The notes under the pieces are model-generated. The model made no database searches, was not told the DNA's origin, and saw only the letters and a list, made by a program, of their open reading frames with translations. Made by a program: the position numbers and the translations under genes. A stretch of DNA of 64,000 nt from CBDDLD01 sp965250025. Its GTDB lineage: Bacteria > Bacteroidota > Bacteroidia > Flavobacteriales > Flavobacteriaceae. Location of the stretch: contig OZ252283.1 of the NCBI GenBank assembly GCA_965250025.1, forward strand, positions 1,426,001-1,490,000, in the 5' to 3' direction. This document shows positions 55,475 through 61,557 of this stretch, piece after piece. Every line of letters starts with the position of its first letter. Position 1 is the first letter of the stretch.

Positions 55475-55668
55475 ATAATATTTAATCAATTAGAAAAGTT
55501 TTGCATTATAATGAAAATTCTCTCAAAAAACAAGTTATATTCAATATTTAAGGAGGTTTTAAGTACTTTGATGTATAAGTCTCACAGAGATATTAAAAAT
55601 ATAGTTAAAAAACCTGTAATTAAATTTAAGCTGCCTATTTTTATAACAACCATATTTTAAGAATTTGT

Positions 55669-56337
55669 ATGATACCTAAAGCGACATTTACCTTTTTCAA
55701 CAAGCTGAAAAAGAATAACAACAGAGAGTGGTTTACCGAACATAAATCCGAATTTAAAGCTGTTGAAGCAGAAGTAAAATCAGCCTACAGTGAATTAAAT
55801 GATATGCTCAATACCCACGATGTCATTGATAAAATGAAAATCTTTAGAATCTATAGAGACGTAAGGTTTTCAAAAGATAAAACGCCATATAAAACACATT
55901 TTGGTGGTTCGTATCACAGAAAGAAGCCAGAACTAAGAGGTGGGTATTATTTGCATATAGCTCCAGGAAATGAATCGTTTATTGCTACAGGCTTTTGGGA
56001 GCCAAACAAAGACGATTTGTACAGAATTAGAAAAGAGTTTGAGATGGATGATTCTGAAATCAGGAGCATTATCAATGACAAGGCGTTCAAATCGATTTGG
56101 GGAGATTTTGTAGGTGATGAATTAAAAACGGCACCTAAAGGTTTTGATAAAGAACATCCAGCTATAGACCTTATTAGGAGGAAGCAATACATTTTTACAA
56201 AGAATTATACAGATAGACAGGTGCTAGATAAAGATTTTCTTAATGAAGTCAATACTGCATTTGTGGCCATACGACCTTATTTTGATTATATGAGTGATGT
56301 GCTTACCACCAATCTCAATGGGGAATCTTTGATATAA
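55669..56337 (+). CDS. DUF2461 family protein
   Basis: The 222-residue protein matches the DUF2461 pattern. It begins with FTFFNKLKKNNNREWFTEHK near residue 7, has FRIYRDVRFSKDKTPYKTHFG near 59 and GGYYLHIAPGNESFIATGFWEP near 90. The family is widespread, cytoplasmic and has no proven function. Length is normal. A bidirectional terminator follows. Confidence 0.85.
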   Translation: MIPKATFTFFNKLKKNNNREWFTEHKSEFKAVEAEVKSAYSELNDMLNTHDVIDKMKIFRIYRDVRFSKDKTPYKTHFGGSYHRKKPELRGGYYLHIAPGNESFIATGFWEPNKDDLYRIRKEFEMDDSEIRSIINDKAFKSIWGDFVGDELKTAPKGFDKEHPAIDLIRRKQYIFTKNYTDRQVLDKDFLNEVNTAFVAIRPYFDYMSDVLTTNLNGESLI

Positions 56338-56344
56338 TAAAAAA

Positions 56345-56370
56345 CCAAGTGTTTTCACTTGGCTTTTTAA
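56345..56370. terminator. bidirectional rho-independent terminator
   Basis: A perfect 7-base stem (CCAAGTG with CACTTGG) and TTTT loop has T-runs on both strands. It lies between the convergent DUF2461 and SDR genes. Confidence 0.8.
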
Positions 56371-56390
56371 TTTCATGGCTGTAATCCTAA

Positions 56391-57140
56391 TTATATTTGA
56401 CTTAAACCGCCATCAATTTCCAATTCTACCCCATTAATATAAGACGCTTCATCTGATGCTAAAAATAATGCAGCATTGGCAATCTCTTCTGAAGTGCCAA
56501 AACGTCCCAATGGTACTGAAGCAGCAAAACCTTTCCCCATTTCTTCAACAACTTCCTGAGGTAATCCCATTTTACCATAAAGTGGCGTTTCAATAGGTCC
56601 TGGAGCAATTGTATTAACTCTAATACCTCTCGATTTCACTTCAGAAGTTAGTACTCTGGTAAATGAACGCAGTGCACCTTTACTGGCAGAATAGACGCTC
56701 AAGCCATCAAATCCTTTTTGGTTTACAATAGAACCGGTGAATAATATAGTACCACCGTCATTAATATGTGGTAACGCTTCTTTGGTTGCAAGTATTGGAC
56801 CTTTGACATTGATGTCAAAAATCTCATTGTAATGTTCAGATGTAATATCTGTTGTAGGTGCAATAGGGGCAATGCCTGCATTTAGGAATAGGATGTCTAT
56901 TTTACCATAATGATTGGTAGCTTGTTGAATAAGGTTAATGTTGTCCTCATCCTTTGCCACATCAGCTACAACTGTGATAAAATCGCCTTCCAATGTTTTT
57001 GCAACTTCATCTAATGCCTCTTTTCGTCTTCCCGACAACACAACTTTTGCACCTTCTTGTAAGTAACGTTTAGCCGTAGCCAACCCGATACCACTGTTTG
57101 CGCCGGTGATTACTGCGACTTTGTTTTTTAATTTGCTCAT
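56391..57140 (-). CDS. SDR-family oxidoreductase
   Basis: The 249-residue classical SDR has the cofactor motif TGANSGIGLATAKR near residue 13, NAGIAPIAP near 87, catalytic Ser in FTGSIVNQKG, YSASKGALRSF near 152 and NGVELEIDGGLSQI at the end. It probably acts on an alcohol or ketone of unknown nature with NAD or NADP. A palindromic operator upstream is matched at the neighbouring tetR gene, so it is probably the main target of that repressor. The start is 48 bases downstream of the tetR stop in the transcription direction. Confidence 0.87.
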   Translation of the reverse strand: MSKLKNKVAVITGANSGIGLATAKRYLQEGAKVVLSGRRKEALDEVAKTLEGDFITVVADVAKDEDNINLIQQATNHYGKIDILFLNAGIAPIAPTTDITSEHYNEIFDINVKGPILATKEALPHINDGGTILFTGSIVNQKGFDGLSVYSASKGALRSFTRVLTSEVKSRGIRVNTIAPGPIETPLYGKMGLPQEVVEEMGKGFAASVPLGRFGTSEEIANAALFLASDEASYINGVELEIDGGLSQI

Positions 57141-57152
57141 AATACATGTTTT

Positions 57153-57174
57153 ATTTGAAACAATCGTTTCAAAT
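57153..57174. promoter_or_regulatory. TetR-type palindromic operator upstream of the SDR gene
   Basis: ATTTGAAAC and GTTTCAAAT are perfect 9-base arms around AATC. On the minus strand it overlaps a near-consensus -7 motif (TTAATTTG, 57170-57177), so repressor binding would block RNA polymerase. Confidence 0.75.
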
Positions 57175-57188
57175 TAAGTTAAAAAAAA

Positions 57189-57770
57189 TTAATTCAATCT
57201 GTGCATGGTATTGTTTATAATACCTTGCAGTTCGTCTTTCTCATTTACCAAAATACTGGTCATTCTAAACCCTTGTAATGCAGAATATAAATATAAAGCC
57301 AAGGCTTTAGTAGTAACCTCAGTCGTTATACTATGATCCGTTTTACCTTTAGTGATCAGATCTTCAAACAATAATAAGGTATCGTTTTGATTAGATCTTA
57401 GAAAATGATTAATTGCAGGTTCCTGATTGGCCATTTCAGATTTGCAATTTACAATCATACATCCTTTGTTTACTTTGGTGCATTGCACATCGTTTAGATG
57501 CATGTCAAAAATAGAACGAATAGCATTTAATCCCGTACTGGCATTCAGCAGAATATTTGATGTTAATCGCTGATAGTTGGACTGGTACAGTTTTAAGCAC
57601 TCTAAAAACAAATTGAGTTTATTATCAAAGGTGTTGTAGATACTGGAGCGGTTCAAGCCGGTAGCATCTACCAAATCTTGCATAGACGTTGCATTATACC
57701 CTTTGGTATGGAAAACGGTTATGGCCCGATTTAAAACATCTTCTCTATTAAAAACTTCAGTTTTTGGCAT
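57189..57770 (-). CDS. TetR-family transcriptional repressor
   Basis: The 193-residue protein has an N-terminal helix-turn-helix (VLNRAITVFHTKGYNATSMQDLVDATGLNRSSIYNTFDNK spans about residues 12-51; key turn ATSMQDL and SSIYNTF) and a C-terminal ligand/dimer domain with a cysteine-bearing stretch CMIVNCKSEMA near residue 103. This resembles the TetR_C_6 or AcuR-like group that responds to small reactive compounds. Matched palindromes lie upstream of this gene and the adjacent SDR gene, implying autoregulation and control of the SDR. The inducer is unknown. Confidence 0.9.
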   Translation of the reverse strand: MPKTEVFNREDVLNRAITVFHTKGYNATSMQDLVDATGLNRSSIYNTFDNKLNLFLECLKLYQSNYQRLTSNILLNASTGLNAIRSIFDMHLNDVQCTKVNKGCMIVNCKSEMANQEPAINHFLRSNQNDTLLLFEDLITKGKTDHSITTEVTTKALALYLYSALQGFRMTSILVNEKDELQGIINNTMHRLN

Positions 57771-57774
57771 TTTA

Positions 57775-57794
57775 TTTGAAATGAACGTTTCAAA
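57775..57794. promoter_or_regulatory. TetR-type operator upstream of tetR, overlapping the -7 element
   Basis: TTTGAAAT and GTTTCAAA form the same arms around a 4-base spacer, with one G-T mismatch. On the minus strand the perfect -7 element TAATTTTG (57791-57798) overlaps the first arm. The position relative to the ATG at 57770 suggests direct blocking of transcription. Confidence 0.72.
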
Positions 57795-57841
57795 ATTAAA
57801 TAATAATTAAAGGTTCTGTTGTTAAAGAAATTATAAATTTA

Positions 57842-58258
57842 CTATACAGCCTTAAGAACTTCAGGTTTGGTTAGCAATTGAATATTATCTATGAGACGTT
57901 GTTTGACAATATTCATCATGCGTTTATTTAATGCAGAAGAGTTTTTGATATAAGTTTGGTATTCGGTTATCGTAAATTGACCAATGATCATACCTTTTAA
58001 AGAATTCCGGAATTTCATGTCCTTATGAATGGCATTTTCTACATAATCGAGTTGCTTCTGAAGGGACAATTCATAAAACACATTTTTATGTTTGGCGATA
58101 TAATTTTGAAATACAGCAACGAAAAGATCGTTTTGTAATTTGATAATAGGTCTTAGGGTGATGTTCTGAAAAGCCTCATCGGCATTCATGTTATCATAAA
58201 CCTTAGCTGATAGAATTTCCGGGCGTATACTAAGTAAGTCTTCAGTGCGATTTGCCAT
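57842..58258 (-). CDS. conserved hypothetical protein
   Basis: The 138-residue protein looks all-alpha, with LRPIIKLQNDLFVAVFQNYIAKHK near residue 36 and MKFRNSLKGMIIGQFT near 81. Homologues of this type in flavobacteria are sometimes named glyoxalase, but no glyoxalase metal motif is visible, so I do not accept that name. No signal peptide or membrane helix is seen. It lies on the minus strand between tetR and the DUF72 gene without operon partners. Function unknown. Confidence 0.65.
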   Translation of the reverse strand: MANRTEDLLSIRPEILSAKVYDNMNADEAFQNITLRPIIKLQNDLFVAVFQNYIAKHKNVFYELSLQKQLDYVENAIHKDMKFRNSLKGMIIGQFTITEYQTYIKNSSALNKRMMNIVKQRLIDNIQLLTKPEVLKAV

Positions 58259-58413
58259 AGCGTTATTAAGTTTAGGTTAATTTGGAATTAAATATAGCGA
58301 TATGTCATACGCATTTTTAAGGCGGTCTATTATGTTGTTAACGCTGTTATTAACAATGAAGCATTATTCTAAAAAATCAAAATGAAAACACAACTAAAGT
58401 AGACGATATGAAT

Positions 58414-58421
58414 TATCTTTG
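58414..58421 (+). promoter_or_regulatory. candidate -7 promoter element for the DUF72 gene
   Basis: TATCTTTG matches TAnnTTTG and lies 16 bases before the ATG at 58437. It overlaps a TTG at 58419 that would otherwise extend the frame, supporting the later start. Confidence 0.5.
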
Positions 58422-58436
58422 AATAAAACAGCAAGT

Positions 58437-59324
58437 ATGAAGTTTGGACGTGTCGATAATCCGGAAATTATAGATTTTACTTTACCCGAAGACCATTTGG
58501 ATACTAAACGTGTACTCAATGAGAACCGGTCTGATGATGCATTGCGTATCCATGTCGGTTGTGCCAAATGGAACAAAGCCGACCTGAAAGGGTTTTATCC
58601 CAGAGGAACTAAAGATGAATTGGCATATTATTCACGACAGTTCAATAGCATTGAATTGAATGCAACCTTTTACAGAATATTTCCACCAGAGCAGTTTATC
58701 AAATGGTACGATAAAACGCCGGAAGGGTTTAAATTCTTTCCAAAGTTAAATCAAGAAATCAGCCATTGGAAACGCCTAAATGAAGTCAAAGCTGTGGTAG
58801 AACATTACCTATACAGTGCTGTTAATTTAAAAGAGAAACTGGGTGCTGTATTTTTACAAATGCACAATAATTTTGCACCTAAGGATTTTGACAGAGTAGC
58901 AAATTTTATTGAAAGCTGGCCCAAAGCGATTCCATTAGCAGTAGAATTCAGGCATACGGATTGGTATAATGATGCCGGTATCTCAGAAGCGTTATATCAA
59001 CTTTTAGAAGCTCATAATGTATCGAATATAATTGTGGATAGTGCGGGTAGGCGAGACATTATGCACATGCGTCTGACCAATTCTAAAGCTTTTGTAAGGT
59101 ATGTCGGTGCCAATCATGAATCCGATTATTCGCGGTTAGACGATTGGGTAGAGCGGTTAAAAATATGGCAATCCGAAGGCATTAATGAGATCAATTTCTT
59201 TGTGCATCAGAACATTGAAAAAGAATCGCCATTACTATCGGCCTATCTTATAAAACAATTAAATACAGCATTAAATGTTAACCTTAAGATCCCTAATGAA
59301 GATCTGCAACAAAAATTATTATAA
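58437..59324 (+). CDS. DUF72 domain-containing protein
   Basis: The 295-residue protein resembles DUF72 TIM-barrel-like proteins. It has HVGCAKWNKADLKGFYPRGT near residue 40, FNSIELNATFYRIFP near 70, FKFFPKLNQEISHWKRL near 95 and AVEFRHTDWYND near 163. The family is widely distributed and its activity is uncertain. The ATG at 58437 was chosen over a TTG six codons upstream. The stop codon abuts the thioesterase start, so the two are probably co-transcribed. Confidence 0.85.
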   Translation: MKFGRVDNPEIIDFTLPEDHLDTKRVLNENRSDDALRIHVGCAKWNKADLKGFYPRGTKDELAYYSRQFNSIELNATFYRIFPPEQFIKWYDKTPEGFKFFPKLNQEISHWKRLNEVKAVVEHYLYSAVNLKEKLGAVFLQMHNNFAPKDFDRVANFIESWPKAIPLAVEFRHTDWYNDAGISEALYQLLEAHNVSNIIVDSAGRRDIMHMRLTNSKAFVRYVGANHESDYSRLDDWVERLKIWQSEGINEINFFVHQNIEKESPLLSAYLIKQLNTALNVNLKIPNEDLQQKLL

Positions 59325-59708
59325 ATGAGATTTCATACACGAAAATGGGTCAAGCCCGAAGATCTAAATCCAAATGGTACACTATTCGGAGGACGTTTGT
59401 TGGCCTGGATCGATGAAGAAGCCGCGTTATATACCATTATTCAGCTCGAAAACTCCAAGATTGTTACCAAATACATGTCTGAAATCAATTTTATGAGCTC
59501 TGCAAAGCAAGGCGATATTGTAGAAATAGGGCTTGAAGTCACCAAATTTGGAAGGTCTTCTATTACTATGAAATGTGAGGTAAGAAACAAGATGACCCGA
59601 GAAACCATCATTACGGTAGACAATATTATTATGGTCAATTTAGGACCCGATGGTAAACCCACACCGCACGGTAAAACCAAAGTAGAATTTGTAAAAGACC
59701 GATTATGA
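59325..59708 (+). CDS. acyl-CoA thioesterase (hot-dog fold)
   Basis: The 127-residue single hot-dog-domain protein has NPNGTLFGGRLLAWIDEEAA near residue 15, the active-site region of the YciA/BFIT-like acyl-CoA hydrolases. It also has MSEINFMSSAKQGDIVEIG near 48. It should hydrolyse acyl-CoA thioesters in the cytoplasm; chain-length preference is unknown. It starts at the base after the DUF72 stop and overlaps the convergent MscS gene by six bases. Confidence 0.88.
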   Translation: MRFHTRKWVKPEDLNPNGTLFGGRLLAWIDEEAALYTIIQLENSKIVTKYMSEINFMSSAKQGDIVEIGLEVTKFGRSSITMKCEVRNKMTRETIITVDNIIMVNLGPDGKPTPHGKTKVEFVKDRL

Positions 59709-60950
59709 TTCTGTAGTGGTAATTGTGGTATTTAGCTCATAAGCTTCCAAATCAAAATACGGTATTGACGCCAATACATGATCAAAAATATCGCCCATAA
59801 TATACTCGTAATTTACCCACCTCTGATCTTTACTAAAGGCATAGATCTCCATAGGAATACCTTGAGGTGTTGGCGCTAATTGCCTAACCATCATGGTCAT
59901 ATCTTTATGAATTGCAGAATTTTGCTCCATATAGGCGGTCAGATACTTTCGGAACACTCCAAAATTGGTCAGGTTTCTACCATTGATCAATAACGTTTTG
60001 TCGATATGATTTTCGGTATTATGTTTCTTAATATCCTGTGATCGTGTATTCAAGTAATCGGTGAGGAGCTGTATTTTTTTGAGGTCTTCAATGTGTTGCT
60101 CATCGAGAAAATGAATGCTGGCTGCTTTAATAATGACGGCTCTTTTGATACGTCTTCCACCAGAGTTCATCATACCACGCCAGTTTTTAAACGAATCTGA
60201 AATTAGGGCGTAAGTGGGTATGGTTGTAATGGTCTTATCCCAATTCTGAACCTTTACCGTAGCCAGGTTGATCTCAATGACATCACCATCGGCACCATAT
60301 TTTTCAAAGGTGATCCAGTCACCAATGCGCACCATGTCATTTGCAGATACCGTAATACTAGCTACAAAACCTAAAATGGTATCTCTGAACAATAAAATGA
60401 TTACAGCTGAAGCAGCACCAAGTGTTGTGGCAAATTCAACAAACGAAACACCAGTAACAATTGCAAAAGATGAGAAAATACCAATGACCCACACAAAGAT
60501 CATAAACACCTGAATATAACTGTCTATGGGCTTGTCTTTGAATTGATCTAGTGTTTTTAGGTAATCTTTGATGCTATTTAATATGCTTCTAATGATGCGT
60601 AATGTCAGTACAATTCCAATGACCATGAGGGTCTTTTCAATCAAATTCTCTACATGATCAAAATCTGAAAAAATAGCAGGCGTAAATTCGATTAAGATCA
60701 ATAAGGGGATGATATGGGCGACATTTCTTGGCAGCTTATTACTGATAAGAATATCGTCAAAATTGGTTTTTGTACGTTTGGCAATACCCGATGACACACG
60801 CCATAAGATGCGTTTAGTTATGAAATCAATAATGAAGGCAATAATAACAACACCAATCAGTAATATGATCATATTCAGATAGGCGGCACTGTGTTCAGAA
60901 ACGCCTTGGTCAACTAAAAAGTCATATACAAAATGTCTGAGCTTATCCAT
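59703..60950 (-). CDS. mechanosensitive ion channel protein (MscS family)
   Basis: The 415-residue inner-membrane protein has about four to five helices. The pore-lining helix and beta domain are marked by TTLGAASAVIILLFRDTILGFVASI near residue 180 and VRIGDWITFEKYGADGDVIEINLATVKVQNWDKTI near 210, the MscS core. A cytoplasmic C-terminal part of about 180 residues follows. It relieves osmotic pressure or balances ions. Its ATG overlaps the DUF3817 gene by eight bases. Confidence 0.9.
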   Translation of the reverse strand: MDKLRHFVYDFLVDQGVSEHSAAYLNMIILLIGVVIIAFIIDFITKRILWRVSSGIAKRTKTNFDDILISNKLPRNVAHIIPLLILIEFTPAIFSDFDHVENLIEKTLMVIGIVLTLRIIRSILNSIKDYLKTLDQFKDKPIDSYIQVFMIFVWVIGIFSSFAIVTGVSFVEFATTLGAASAVIILLFRDTILGFVASITVSANDMVRIGDWITFEKYGADGDVIEINLATVKVQNWDKTITTIPTYALISDSFKNWRGMMNSGGRRIKRAVIIKAASIHFLDEQHIEDLKKIQLLTDYLNTRSQDIKKHNTENHIDKTLLINGRNLTNFGVFRKYLTAYMEQNSAIHKDMTMMVRQLAPTPQGIPMEIYAFSKDQRWVNYEYIMGDIFDHVLASIPYFDLEAYELNTTITTTES

Positions 60951-61236
60951 GCTTAAGATTTTTCAATAGGCGTTTGTCCACAATAAAGGTTGCAAACGGC
61001 ACAATTGATGCCAGTAGTACTAGGGCAAGGGTTTTTGAAGGCCATTTTAATTTAGCACCAATATAGAATGCCAATCCAATATATAAAATAAATAACAGGC
61101 CGTGAGGCATACCCAGTAACTTTACATATTGCGGGTCGTCTTTTAAATATTTTATCGGTGTGGCGATGAAGAGTAATAATATATAAGATACTCCTTCGAG
61201 TAGTGCAACAATTCTGAAGAAAGCGATTAAATTCAT
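60943..61236 (-). CDS. DUF3817 integral membrane protein
   Basis: The 97-residue protein has three predicted helices (FFRIVALLEGVSYILLLFIATPI, GLLFILYIGLAFYIGAKL, TLALVLLASIVPFATFIV) and the DUF3817 hallmarks EGVSY, LGMPHGLLF and a short VDKRLL tail. I chose the ATG at 61236; an upstream TTG at 61257 overlaps the -7 element. It is co-transcribed with the MscS gene. The family function is unknown. Confidence 0.82.
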   Translation of the reverse strand: MNLIAFFRIVALLEGVSYILLLFIATPIKYLKDDPQYVKLLGMPHGLLFILYIGLAFYIGAKLKWPSKTLALVLLASIVPFATFIVDKRLLKNLKHG

Positions 61237-61254
61237 CTGTGCAAAAATTAATTG

Positions 61255-61262
61255 CAAAAATA
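61255..61262 (-). promoter_or_regulatory. candidate -7 promoter element for DUF3817-mscS
   Basis: TATTTTTG on the minus strand matches TAnnTTTG and lies 18 bases before the ATG at 61236. Confidence 0.5.
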
Positions 61263-61377
61263 CACCGTATTTGTCATTAAAAATAAGGTTTTAACAGCTT
61301 TTAAGAAATTAACATCAACTAAATATCTATTGCATATCTTTAGTCAGAATTAAAACGAGTTCAATATATAAAATGCC

Positions 61378-61458
61378 GTCATTCCGAACGAGGAACGAGG
61401 AGGTATCTCATCACGAATGAGATGTCTCGTCGCTTATTCTTCGCTCTGTCGACATGAC
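61378..61458. repeat. GC-rich inverted-repeat element, likely a dispersed genomic repeat
   Basis: The element starts GTCATTCCGAACGAGGAACG and ends TCGACATGAC. Its ends are imperfectly complementary, and an inner perfect 7-base stem (ATCTCAT with ATGAGAT, about 61406-61424) lies near the middle. It is clearly richer in G and C than its surroundings. Elements with GTCATTCC ends and GAGAT cores recur in genomes of this family as short non-coding repeats. Only one copy is in the window. Confidence 0.6.
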
Positions 61459-61557
61459 CATCATTTTATTTCAAAGCTGTTAATCATAAAACTATGATTT
61501 AATCTTACATTGAACTCATATTAATTAATTTTTGTTAACCAATCCTTATTAGTATCA

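Larger units (their letters stand above)
61237..61557. other. intergenic region with promoter and inverted-repeat element
   Basis: These 321 bases lie between divergent genes. They contain a minus-strand -7 element at 61255-61262 and a dispersed-repeat-like hairpin at 61378-61458. No open frame or RNA gene is apparent in the rest. Confidence 0.6.
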
